Of a stretch of 64,000 bases of DNA, positions 1 through 11,027 are shown piece by piece; positions within the stretch are counted from its first letter, which is position 1, and the number at the start of each line of letters is the position of its first letter. Where the stretch lies: assembly GCF_016906535.1 (NCBI RefSeq), contig NC_057381.1, positions 1,889,954 through 1,953,953 on the forward strand, read 5' to 3'. The DNA comes from Rhizoctonia solani (Eukaryota > Basidiomycota > Agaricomycetes > Cantharellales > Ceratobasidiaceae). Made by a program: the position numbers and the translations under genes. The notes under the pieces are model-generated. The model saw nothing but the letters and a program-made list of their open reading frames with translations. It was not told the DNA's origin and made no database searches.

Positions 1-296
1 TTTGATTGACAACACGCATCACTTGGCACAATCACGTGAGGGTTGATCTTCATTTTGCACTCCTCCCCCTCTTCCCACCTTGCTCTTAACCACAACCCCC
101 ATCCCTGCTCCCCTGTCCCTGTTCTAGAACACACCTCATATTCAACTAAATAAAAGCGCCAAAAATATATTCTACGTCAATTTGCTTGTCACTACTACCT
201 CCAACTTGAGCGGAGCTTGTGCAACCAGATCTGAGGTAAGTAACAAATTCACGCCACATCATGATTCAAGGCTACATTGATCATAAAGAAGTTCAT

Positions 297-3200
297 ATGT
301 CTTCAATGGATATTGATCAAGCCACTTGGGAGCAATTCAAAGCATTCCTGGCAATGGAAGTGGCCAGTAAGCCTAAGTTAATTCTGTTAATTATTCTCAT
401 CTGTTAACACATTCTTGCTGTAGATAAAGCCGGTAAAACTCACAAAGATTCAGGTAATGCCTCCTTTTGTAGGTTTATTCTTATTATATTTATCTTTTTC
501 AGGTTGCGTTTCTAAGAGTGCACGGAGCCCTACAATCAGGCGGTCCTTGGACCATGTCAAAGTGACCATAGAACAGGACAGATACACAGGTGAGACCTAG
601 TATCTACTTTATTTCCCTTTTCCTGTTTACCGGTTGAGCATCAGGCGGCAACATGAGCTCAACAATTGGCCGCACTTTAGAGTCTGTTGAGTCTCTCCCA
701 GACAAAACTCTCCCGTCTTCTCGTTTGCCCACCCCGGATCCTAAGGAGAACAGGCCTTGGAGGTGAGTTAAACTTGCATACATCTGGTTGGTTTGACTCA
801 CGTTGTGTATGATTCCCAATCACAGCTCCGAAAATGACCCAGAAAATATGGAGACGCCTGAACTCAGCTCTACGTAAGTTCATTTGCATACATTTGCTCA
901 CAAAAATGATGATTTTATTTTGATTGATTTGTTTCTCCTACCCAGACATAGTGGAACTCCACATGCCTTTGCTCAACAGGATCAGCGCAAGAATCGCAGC
1001 AAGACCGCCTTGTCGAGCCGCTCCCCAAGTCCTCCACCAGCAAATTCAACTGCCCACCCATACGACGCATGCCCCACCTCGTATGAGACACGGCCCGGGA
1101 AACGCGGTGGCCGTGTCCACACTATGATTGAAGGCCAGCAACAAATTGAACAAACCCCAATAGAGCGTCTTGTCACTAGGAAGGCCAAGTACCGATATGT
1201 GCTTGAAAATGGCCACCTATTTGGCGACAAACATGGGTGTTATTTCAACCCATACAGCAAGGCCCGCGTGAACGAACAGAACTGCAAGCGTATCGAGAAG
1301 CCGCAGGGATTCCAGGTTGGGCGCGGGGGACCAGGCTCAAAGCCTTGGTTTGAGTTAATTGGACTACGTGATGATTATGACATGGCGCTGGATGTTCAAG
1401 TGAGTTTATTCCTGTATTGAATATATTCAATTACTGAGTTTATTGTGTAGGGATCGGCCCGCAAGGCCCTTGTGTTATACTGCCCTCAAACTCTTGACCT
1501 CAAGCCGGGTCAGAAATTGACATACAAGAATTACGGTTCCCAGAAGCGAACCCAGATCAACAATTATGTGAGTTGTTTTCTTTCAGCACAGACTACCTCT
1601 AATGTTTATCAATAGATGTATAAGCATCATAAGTTCCTATATCACTTTCGCGACGAGTCCGGTGATGATAGCTGGGCTATTGATGCTATATGCGCTGGCT
1701 ATCTTGCATCAAACAGCGCATACACCAGATCCGGCAGTAAGTCTAACGTTACTACATCGAATTGTAACTAACAAAATTTTAAGAAAATGCTAAAGCTGCG
1801 CTGTTCCTGAAGCGCAATGCCTCTGATCCCAACAGCAAGGGTTCAGATGAGGATTCAGATATAGGGGGTGAAGACCGGGGCAGAGACAAGGATGAAAGTG
1901 GCGAGGAGGATGACTACAACCTCAATGCCCGTCGCTACAACAACACTCAAACAGCCTCAAAACCCCAACCAGCATCCCGCTCCTTGAAACGACCCCACCC
2001 CAGCTATGGTACCACCCGACCTACGAAAAAAGCAAGGCACTTAACGCGTGATGAAGGCGATGATGAAGACGACGATGAAGACGACAAGGATCGGCCGTCT
2101 AGCCAACCCCCAACCCTGCCTCCTAAGCCAACCGCCGCCAATATTCGCAAGGCCAACAAGGTTGTTGAAAGGGAGCAAGCCCGCGACAAGGCTCTTGGCG
2201 CTTCTCGGGACCGGGCAGGGGCCAAGGCCACAGCTGATCCCTTGGGTCCCGGGAAGGGAAAGGGAAAGGAGTGCGAGGGCCGTCCTCTCATTCCAAGGCC
2301 CAAACCTATTCGCCGCAAGGAAGCCAATATGGAGGACGACGACGAGGACAACGAGGATAACGAGGTAATTTTTCCTTATCTATTGGGTTTATTGTTGCTA
2401 TTAATACATTTTTACATAGCCCGTCCGACGAATCTCCAAGTCGATTCGCCGTGTGAATTCCACGCTCAGCTCGTCTGACGCCGATCCCAAGCCTGTGCGA
2501 CAGGTTTTTCTATTTGTTTAATTTACGGCTACTGCTAATTTATATTCATCTAGTCGGCCCGACAAGTTCCCAAATCAATTCGCCGGGTCGACTCCACCCC
2601 CAGCTCATCTGACGCCGATCCCGAGCCTGTGGCGGAGCCCGAGAAGGGTACCAGTTCCCGTACAAAGGATGTAAAGGCCGCAGAGAAGGACATGGTAAAG
2701 AGTCGAAAAAATGTAGTAAGTACATCATGCTTGTACCTTTGGCGCCAATAACTACATACACTTTTAGCTTCCGCCCATTGAAGAGGATGACGAGCGCCCC
2801 AAAACAATTCGACGCCCGGTATGTTATACAAACCCTCTCGCGTTTTGACTAACCTATGGCCTAGAAACCAAAGAAAACCCTGCAGGAACCCAAGGAAGTT
2901 AGCAACGATGAGGGCGAGGGAGAAAGAGAAGAGCCCCAATCAAGGAAGAAAAGGCGCTTGGTACGTTGAGCACAATAAATCGTCCCTTGCTGGCTTCCGT
3001 CGACCCATCTGGTAGGCTCCCGAACAACTGGAGGACGAAGCGGAAGAGCTTGAGCCCCTCCCCCCTTCCCTGATCCCTCAAATCACTAAGGAACTTGCAG
3101 AAAGCCGGAAGCAGAAGACTGCCAAGGTTAGTGGGCTGCTTGATTATCTTTTCTTCCCTACCATAATAGTATTTACAGCCTTTAGCCAATGGACCCAAGG

Positions 3201-3393
3201 CCAGTTCGTCGAATAAGGTGACCACACAATCAACCGGTGAGACCGCTCAGGAACTTATCAATACGGTAAGTATTGCCCAACGTTGTTTGTATATTATTAC
3301 ATATCACTCCAGGGGAAGGCTCGTGCCGTTGGAACACTAAAGATCAAGCTTCCAGTACCACCTTCGGACCGCAGCCTCCGCAAGCGCACCTAG
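297..3393 (+). CDS. Multi-exon charged hypothetical protein, probably nuclear
   Basis: I do not recognise the family. The reading frame can be followed through about 13 short exons with GT..AG introns, from an ATG near 297 (an in-frame ATG at 261 is the alternative) to TAG at 3391-3393. The N-terminal part (SSMDIDQATWEQFKAFLAME) is helical. A folded core spans about 947-1790 and is rich in aromatic residues (HGCYFNPYSKARVNEQNC, GPGSKPWFELIGLRDDY, YHFRDESGDDSWAIDAICAG). The rest is low-complexity: acidic runs (DEDDDEDDKD), proline-rich stretches and basic clusters resembling nuclear localisation signals (RPTKKARHL, RKKRRL). Exons 2420-2503 and 2554 onward encode near-duplicate segments (SIRRVNSTLSSSDADPKP and SIRRVDSTPSSSDADPEP), so one exon was tandemly copied. 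DNA or chromatin association is only a guess. Confidence is for a real gene, not for exact exon borders. Confidence 0.7.
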
Positions 3394-5192
3394 ACGATAC
3401 CCCCCCCCCCCTATTCACCGATCACCCCTTTTGAACTGAAGACCCTTCCCTCGACTTCGAACTTTCGTTTCTTTACTTTCGAATTTCTGGCTTTCACTTG
3501 ACTGTATGCTCTATTTTTATCATTATTCCGACCGGCGGCCCACCTGGGGTTCGAACACGCGACCGATCCTAATGCAAATGCCCATCGGCGCTATACCCCG
3601 AACCCGGCAAGGCACCCCAATGGATAATCGCAGCGCAGGACTGTATGCTTTCGCATGCATTTATTAGATACATTTCCATGTATTTTTACATGTATTCATC
3701 ACTTATACGATCAGAATTAACTACTATTTGCACGTAAAACCACCTGCGGGATCAGTAGCTGATATAGGTTAAAAACCGTGTAAAATTAGCTGTAAGCGGC
3801 GAGGGAATCCATACACGCAATTTACGTGTGTGAACCAAGAAAATGTTGCCACATGCAAAACGCACGTAAAAAGAGGTGAGTTGCTCATCTAATTTAAGTG
3901 GGGCTCTCATGTAAACCAGCTCCTACCTCGCCCAGCTAATTTTAGCTGCGTTTCTTTTCTCTGTGACACCTCCACTTGATCTGAATTTGCAAAGAGGATA
4001 CACCTGTGGTCGTGCTCAGCACACATCTAAACTCACGCAGTACTCGCATACTAGCCGCCACAATACCATCAAATCTGGGCAGGATCATAAGTCTCGTCGC
4101 TGTGCCTGAAAAAGTCCGAAGATATTTATATCTCCCTCCTTCATGGGCCAGCCCTAAAAATGAGTGGCCATTACAAACTCGAATACTTGGTAATTTTATA
4201 GCATAAAACCATCGATATGGTCATTGTGGTGGTAAACTATCGAGGCCCGGCTGATCGAGTTACGAAATAAGACCGAGAATGTATGGTCCCGGCATCAAGG
4301 CTTAGGTCAATTTGGAATTCGACATATAGGAACGATGGTCACATATGGTTCCGGGAATATGACCTTGCAGCAATTCATGGCGCTCTAGAGTCGGACCCAC
4401 TTCAAAGGAGGTAAAAAAATAAGGGATCAGAATAGACCCCGTTCATGCATGTCCAACATGACTGCATAAGCGTCCGTGAGGTCGCAAGGACCTGACGTCG
4501 AAGGCGAGGCTGGAGGCGGTATTGGGGCTTATGGGATGAGCCGAATGACTTGCCAGAGTCTCGTATTCGGAAACAAGAATGAGCCTCTATCTACACGAAA
4601 AGGAGGGTGTATATATCTATCGGAGGTCGTGTTTATATCTATGTATCTAATGAAACGAGTCGAGCGAGAGCAAGTGAGATGAGACGAGTGAAGCGTAGGC
4701 CGGTGCCAGTGCTACATGTGCAGCTGCGCTGCACGCGCCTCACAGCGTCCGACTTGTCCATTGGCGCCTCCCAACCTCGTGTCCCGAAAGCATCCGTCTC
4801 CTGTAAGAGAGGCCCAGGCTGAAAATGTCAGCCTAGATTCCCGCAGATACCCAGCGGAATCTTAACGCATACATACTCAATTAGTTTCTCAGTCGCGGTC
4901 ACCCCCTTTACATGCGTCCACATGAGGTTCGTTAACCAGAGAGAAGATAAGGGGAAGAAACGGAAATAAATTAACAATACACTATCACACAAACATGGTA
5001 TACTGTAGACTCCATTAGTAACCGATACTACACAACTCCCCAGCCCACCCAGATACCCACCAATTAGTGATCACTTCCTACACCCACCGTCAACCGTCCA
5101 ACGCCCCCGTCCTCGCACCGCACACTACCATCGAGAGAGCATACCCCTCTGTACCGGGGCCAGCGGTACAGAGTGGCCCTGGGTATCCCCAC
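3394..5192. other. Gene-free interval
   Basis: No convincing coding exon is seen. It holds a tRNA-like remnant (3527-3612), a C-tract just after the preceding stop, and an A/T-rich stretch near 3720-3950 with recurring ACGTAAA words and an inverted pair (TAAAATTAGCTG near 3782, CAGCTAATTTTA near 3935) that could be an old MITE. From about 4970 it resembles, in inverted orientation, the sequence downstream of the right-hand paralogue near 39960-40050. Confidence 0.5.
3527..3612 (-). repeat. tRNA-like SINE remnant
   Basis: On the minus strand a B-box-like GTGTTCGAACCCC (3546-3558) lies about 35 bases downstream of an A-box-like TATAGCGCC (about 3587-3600), which is tRNA-type spacing for a pol III promoter. 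The acceptor stem does not pair well and no convincing anticodon arm forms, so a SINE or tRNA pseudogene fits better than a working tRNA. Confidence 0.35.
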
Positions 5193-6733
5193 TCATGTGC
5201 GTACGCCCGAGAACGGTCGCGTATGGATCCCCGCCCACGCCCGTTCCATCCCAAGCACTCGTATCCTCGACGATGACGATCGTAGAGTGCCAGAACTGGA
5301 TGACGAGCTGACTGCAGGAGACAAGCTGACTGGAAGAGATGCCCCCGCATCCGAACCAGTCGCTGGCTGCGTGGTCGATGCAGTCAGAAACATCGTCAAC
5401 ACCGTCGTTCATACTGCTACATACCGGCATCATCTCATCCGAACCCCCTACCTCACCCTCACCCTCAACCTCCACCCCAACCTCGTCCTCCACATCGCCC
5501 CTGACCTCCGACCCGGACGCGCTGCTTGTTAGCCTAGGGTCAGGCACCCCAAGTACATCTCCAAGCAGCTCGTACAGGTCGTCCTGGCTCACTGTCGTCG
5601 ACAGCGTGTCATTCGGTCCAGACTCGGGCGTCCGTGCTCTACAAGCCGGGTCCGTTAGATGGCTCGATCACCTTCACCACCTGTCCTCTTACCCTGCCTG
5701 CGCGTCCGAGAGGTCGCTCCAGCTGCCAGTGTCATATGGCCGTCCCAAGGGGTTTCCTGACCTCTCCATCTCCTTCAGCCGATTGATCAGCCTGATCATC
5801 CGCCTCCTGTGCTGAGGGGTAAACAGTGGATCGACAGACGATTGCGACGTTGCTCTCCCATCGTGACTATCAGCACTCGAACTAAAAAGCGTAATACGAG
5901 TGTCAGCACCAGTCGCTACCTCGGTGCTAGCGGTGCTAGCGGTACGAGACTCACCTGAGCGAACCTGTGGACACGGCTAGCTCCAAGGTGCTGCCTTCGA
6001 CCCGTCTGCCGCCCGACTGGGATGTGCCCACAGCCCCGGTCTTTGCATCGATCCGGGTGAGGGGGGCGACGGCAGAGCGGGCAGAGGCGGAGCTACAATG
6101 TTCGCACAGGTTAGCCAGCTGGAGTGAGCGAGGCACGGGAGGGGGAGCGCTATCGTCTAAAGAAGCGGCATCGGTGTCAGTAATGCCTCCAAGGCCGCCA
6201 AGCAGCAGAGACCAGACATACTAATCACGGCCAATCCAGTACAGCTCGCCAGAATCAGCAGAAAGGCGAGTCCGACCAGAAACTCGGTTGGATGGTCTAT
6301 GCACCACTCGTGCAGGTCCATAGACAAACTCACATCCAGGTCCGCAAGAGCAGCAAGTCGGGTAAATGGAGCGGTCGCCGACGAATGAATGCCTAGGTGA
6401 ATGAAAAGTCAGTTCCAGCTGGATAAGAGTGCGACAAGGTCATATAAACAAACCGGCAAACAGCCCCTCCGAGCTAAGCTTATACCGAGGTGAAGCAATC
6501 TCCATAGTCTCGTATAAGTTAGGACCATCCAAACGAAGTATTGGAGGTCGCTTGGGTAACAGCATTGTAGGCGGCGCACTGGGTTCAGGCATTAGTGGTT
6601 AGCGAGTCCCTATCATGACGAGTATTAGTACATACTAAAAACCAGAAATCAAGTTGCCTAATATAACATGGTCGATGACGGGGAAGAGGATCTGGACGAG
6701 CCAGAGAGCAATGAGAGCAAAATGGAAAAGCAT
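5193..6733 (-). CDS. Single-pass membrane protein, left paralogue (390 aa)
   Basis: Unknown family. I read seven exons: complement(join(5193..5366, 5425..5638, 5693..5881, 5955..6156, 6222..6392, 6454..6578, 6636..6733)), 391 codons including TGA. A hydrophobic N-terminus (MLFHFALIALWLVQILFPVI) looks like a signal peptide or anchor. A proline-rich linker follows, then one strong transmembrane segment (FLVGLAFLLILASCTGLAVI) and a cytosolic-type tail with a C-x-x-C motif (LCEHCSS), the block GRPYDTGSWSDLSD, an acidic segment and a serine-rich end with WAGIHTRPF. The gene at 37400-39834 shares the order, phase and partly the exact length of the exons (98 and 202 nt). This copy has one C-terminal module where the right copy has several. 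Function cannot be inferred. C-x-x-C plus an intracellular tail would suit a sensor or adaptor, but that is speculation. Confidence 0.72.
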
Positions 6734-6852
6734 GACTACAGTGATGAGCTGCAAGGTAGCGCGTCGAAAGTGGGAGTGCAAGCAAGGAGTACAAGCAAGG
6801 AGTACAGGCGGGGGAGTACAAGTGACGACTCTCCCCCTCCCGCCCTACAGTC

Positions 6853-6858
6853 TTATAC
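6853..6858 (-). promoter_or_regulatory. TATA element of left paralogue
   Basis: TATAAG on the minus strand lies about 120 bp upstream of the ATG. A G-rich tract and the word GTCACTTGTA follow it. The same arrangement, TATAAA then G-rich tract then GTCACTTGTA, lies upstream of the right paralogue, so the core promoter was duplicated with the gene. Confidence 0.5.
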
Positions 6859-6859
6859 C

Positions 6860-8258
6860 CTGCTGACATAGGGGTGAGACAGTGGGGCGCCCGCTTAGGG
6901 GGTGGGAACAACATTCGAAACGGAGATCGGACTTGAAAGAAGCATCGAGTACCAACGCTCCCCGAGCCCGATCCTAGGAGACAGTTGAGGCAAATACGTA
7001 CCAGTTGCCATGAATCCTCAAACACAGTGCGATAACGTCCATCGTTTAGCGCTGTCCACACCATAATCTGAATCGTCTTGTCTGTACAAGCACAACGGTC
7101 TAATAAAAATCGGAAACGAACAAGTGTACTCCCGTGCGTACCTTAGTCTGCAGCAGTACTCCCGTGTTATTCTCCATTCATAGAAGCAGAATACTACCTG
7201 GATGATAATCAACAAACTATTGGTATGAGAGCCCAGATTCTACTCGTGTATATTGACCAATTATTCTGATCCCTTTGCCCAGAGTATGGCTCTGGTCGCG
7301 CATTGCTCCCATCAACTGTTTTCTGTTCTTGGTGTGCTTGGTCCAAGCCCCTTTCATGCCAATGCCTTGCATTCTATGCGGTATGATGTCACATGTGTGC
7401 TATATGAAAAATAGAAGATTGTATGATCGAGACCTGACACACCCATGTATGAGATCTCCTATATTATGGAGGATGGGCTGACAATCTCCCCGTCCATTGA
7501 GTGTGTGAGTCCCGCTGTTGATGATTCTTTTGATCACCGTATACCCCCGAGGTACGGACTATCTGACCCCGACGATCCGACACCCGGGTCCGAATTACCG
7601 GCAAAATCCGACCCCTGCACTAATCCGAACCCCCTTCGTGTTTTTGTAGGCACACGGTCCGACCCCCCTCAATCCAACCCTTGCAGAATCCAACACCTGG
7701 GTGCGGGACACTTGCACCAAGGTGCAGTTTCTTGTATGGTAATAATAATATAATTGAGTTATATTCCTAAATACTAATTACATTAATATCTAAATCCAAT
7801 CCCTTGGTGCAGAAAAATTGATATCAGAGCTGACCTGGCGTGCAGCTTGTCTGGTTTGAGGGTGCTGAGGCGGATAACACTAGAACAAAACAGTAAAAAT
7901 ACAGCAGGCCGCGTCAATGAAGACATAGGGGTAGTACTAAGGGCAAGGCTTGCATGGACACAGTCAACTGGATGATAGAGGTAAAAATAAACTTATGGCA
8001 AAATTAGGGCAAAGAGTGAAAACCAAACAAATCAAAAAGGGGAAATGGATATTGATGATGTTGCAGCTGAGCTCTTGAGGTTATCTTTGGGTCCTGCTTT
8101 GGGTGTTCCTGAAAAAACGCTGTATCAATGTATGAGCACTTGCTATCCCACTTCCATACATGTACCATTGATTATTGTTAGTCCAGCTCATGTCAAAAAC
8201 GTAGACCATTTATGGCTTAGCAGCAAATGGAGTTGCAGCTCCTGAAGAAAGAAAGGAT
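6860..8258. other. Gene-free interval with retroelement-like scraps
   Basis: No supported gene. Around 7550-7720 the short word TCCGACCCC (also TCCAACCC) recurs many times. At about 7808-7820 TTGATATCAGAGC resembles the initiator-Met-tRNA primer-binding site usual in Copia elements, but no adjoining LTR end is clear. An ORF at 8045-8245 has no recognisable domain and sits just before a solo LTR insertion. Confidence 0.4.
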
Positions 8259-8534
8259 TGTAGAAAGAAGTAAATTGTATATAGAAACAATATATATTAT
8301 TGATTTAACTAATTACAAAGTATGAACAAGAGTGAGAGTTAGAGAGAATAGGATGAGTTGCTAGGAGGCAGAACAAGCCCCCTTATATACCTGTGAACCA
8401 ACCAGTCAAGTCACTTATAGGGGTGACACGTACTTACTGCGCTTTACTGCGCATATAGCTTATTGGTTAGTTTGCACTGACTTGATTACATGGAAGATAC
8501 TAGATTGTTCTAGTATGTACAAGTTATTTCTACA
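8259..8534 (-). mobile_element. Solo LTR, Copia-like, with AGGAT target duplication
   Basis: A 276-bp sequence starts TGTAGAAA and ends TTTCTACA read on the minus strand, the TG..CA inverted ends of an LTR. It is flanked by perfect 5-bp direct repeats AGGAT (8254-8258 and 8535-8539). A minus-strand TATATAAG box lies mid-element, as in an LTR promoter. No internal gag/pol remains, so this is a solo LTR. In size, ends and promoter region (GGCTTGTTC after the TATA box) it resembles the LTR at 34608-35091 once the nested insertion there is subtracted. Confidence 0.8.
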
Positions 8535-9135
8535 AGGATAGGTTGGAGGAGGAAGAGGAGGTGGCAGCGGCAGCGGCAACAACAACAGCTTGAAGTTTTT
8601 GGAGCTCCTTGTTGAGCCAATTGGCGCATGCACCAGCTGAGTGGCAGGTTATTTTGGTTAATTATTTACTTACTTTAGCAAAGCAAATGTGTGCTATTTT
8701 TTGAGATGAGATGTAATATACCTGTAGGGAAGAATCAATGTGTTGTGAAGCCATTGAAATGATTGTAGCATACAATTGATCAGCTCAATGCCAGGTTTTA
8801 TAGCATTGGAATTACTTACTGAATTTTAGCTAATTTTTTGGCAGGCATACAGCAGCTAAGCAGGAAGGGTCAGAGGCAGGGGGGGGATGAATCAGAGGAA
8901 ACTCACACTCATCTGAGGGCAGGGGTTTATATACCTTGGTGGGGCGGGAGCAGGAGTGGCAATGGTTGTGCAGATGGTTGCACAGATGGTTGTGCAGACG
9001 TGCAGATAGGTGGATGGATCCTGTTGTAGACACAATCAATACCAGGGAATTTATTCCCAATTTCTTGGATTTAAATGAAGTCAAATGGACAACATTTTCA
9101 ATCACATGATCTCAGCACCTATATCATACGCTAAG

Positions 9136-9600
9136 TGTCATGACCCACTCCATTCTGTCCATGAGTCCTGACCTTGTCAAGCCTCCAACACACTCATGTT
9201 GCACACCAACATGACCGCAAGCACGCATATACTCGCACATATGCACTCAGAACCTCCAGGTTCCCATATATAAGAGACTTATGGTCAACATGGCTGGACT
9301 TAGTGATATTCTCTAAGTCCAGGTCACATGACCTCCCCCCCTCCAGTCCTTTATCAAATACTATACTAAACTACTACGGATTTGAGGTGGGGGGGGGGAT
9401 GACATAATCTCTTCTATAATAATATATTATTCAGACCTTGCCCGTGGGCTCCCTTAACATTGGCCCGCGGCTAGGGGGGCAGGGGGAGTGCAACATCCCC
9501 CAGCAACTTATATTATTAATATATCACTGTGCATCATATACTATATATATCTTTGACAGTGGATATATGGTAATAACCCCTCCAGATATGGGTTATGACA
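9136..9600 (+). mobile_element. Solo LTR (TGTCATGACCC..GGGTTATGACA) with CTAAG duplication
   Basis: A 465-bp element has near-palindromic ends TGTCATGACCC and GGGTTATGACA. Perfect 5-bp target duplications CTAAG flank it (9131-9135 and 9601-9605). A plus-strand TATATAAG lies near 9270 and a G-tract precedes a run of AT-rich sequence. There is no internal coding region. The termini suggest a Ty3/Gypsy-type LTR. Intact duplications and clean ends suggest a fairly young insertion followed by LTR-LTR recombination. Confidence 0.78.
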
Positions 9601-9654
9601 CTAAGCGCTGAGCCACATCCCCACCCGCGCTTACTCAGCATACATAGCCACCTC

Positions 9655-10035
9655 CACCTATGACATCATCAGTGACACGTATGCATGATTAAGGCCAACT
9701 GCGGAGCAGGGTTCTTATTGGTTATGGTTTTGCATATACTGTATTTGTAATTAGCTCAGCCTTGTAATATATAAGGAGGCCAACCAACCATGGTAACACC
9801 CAGGTCAATTACCTCTTGTTGCATCACCCCATTGTACAAGGGCCTTAAGCCCAGCAACCACTTAGTTAGAAGTAGACTACACCACCTTAAGCGGCTTCCC
9901 CATTGTACTTAGCTAGCTTGCCATTGCCCTTACAGGCTTGGTTGCTGTAGTATAGTTGGTTGTTGTTGTAGGTAGCTTACTTGTTGCCTTAAGCAACTCT
10001 TACTCAGTTCCATACAGCTGTAAGTGCCCGCCTCC
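9655..10035 (+). repeat. Possible older LTR fragment
   Basis: This stretch has an LTR-like layout: TGACATCATCAGTGACAC at the left, then TAATATATAAGGAGGCC (TATA) and a pyrimidine-rich leader with CATTGTACAAGGGCCTTAAG. No matching termini or target duplication could be fixed. The 465-bp LTR at 9136 may be inserted into its upstream part. Call it Gypsy-like at most. Confidence 0.35.
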
Positions 10036-11027
10036 TCAATGCCCCTCAAGGACATCTAGGACAGATCCCACAAAAACGCACCGGATGCAAAAAAGCGCAA
10101 CCAGAGCAACCAAGTTAGTGGCTATGATAGAAAGTTCAAGAGACAAGTGATGTATGCAGACTGAGTATTTCCTTATATATAGAAATTAATATAAAAGTGA
10201 TTTTCAGTCACATGACTTGTTCATCTAACTAATGTGTAGCAATTAATCAAGGAATTTATTAGGAATCCAACCCCCGGCAAGAGTCCAACCCCAGGAGACA
10301 ACAAGGATCTGGACCCCACCAGGGGTTGGACCATCACATCCACACCCGGACCAAGCGTATCTACCTCCAGCAGGGTACGGGTTCCCGGGCATCTGACACC
10401 CAGGGTTGGACTATCTGTAACTTTTGGGTACACGGTATGCGTCCTCCCCGTTGGATCACCCAGACAATCTGGAGCCTGGCAACATCATATGGGCGGGTTT
10501 CACAAAAGTCGGAGCCCCAGAGCCTAAGTTGTTGTTCTGCGTCTCTGCAGGCTTCATCATAAAATGTCCAAACTGACTTATCTCTCAGTTAAATTGCTCA
10601 AATATATGTAATGTACGCCAAGAAGTGGTGACTGAGCTCATTCAATAGATCAAACCGCAAACAGCCAGGTTTGATGGTAACAAAAATGATTTGCATATAC
10701 TAAGTTTCAAATACAGGAGAGTGCTTTGACCTTAGAAAGCATGGATCAAATATGGAAATAATGTGCTTTAATTGGTATATTGCTGAAATACCTTGTTGCC
10801 CACATGCTAACTACGAGCGGAAGCATCTCGGTTAGCCGAGCTGTCGTATTATGGGATTAGCATGGACGCATGGATACATATAACGAGTATGAAGTTCTCT
10901 CTGGGCCACTGAGGCTACGGTGCGATGGGGCACTTCGACATTGAGCCCTGGGTAATGTTTGTAATCTCGCTAAATGCGTTTCATTTACTTGAGATACATG
11001 TTCAATAAAGTCAAAGATAGAAAGCTT
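10036..11027. other. Gene-free interval
   Basis: No supported gene. Between 10260 and 10420 there are several TCCAACCCC / GGGGTTGGA words in both orientations, similar to the array near 7550-7720. The rest is plain AT-rich sequence upstream of the 3' end of the helicase gene. Confidence 0.4.

Noticed and set aside
3527..3612. Functional tRNA gene
   Set aside because: A- and B-box-like sequences are present, but the acceptor stem fails to pair and no clear anticodon loop is seen; kept only as a SINE-like remnant.
7808..7820. Copia primer-binding site (TTGATATCAGAGC)
   Set aside because: The match to the usual TTGGTATCAGAGC is imperfect and neither an adjacent LTR end nor gag/pol was found.
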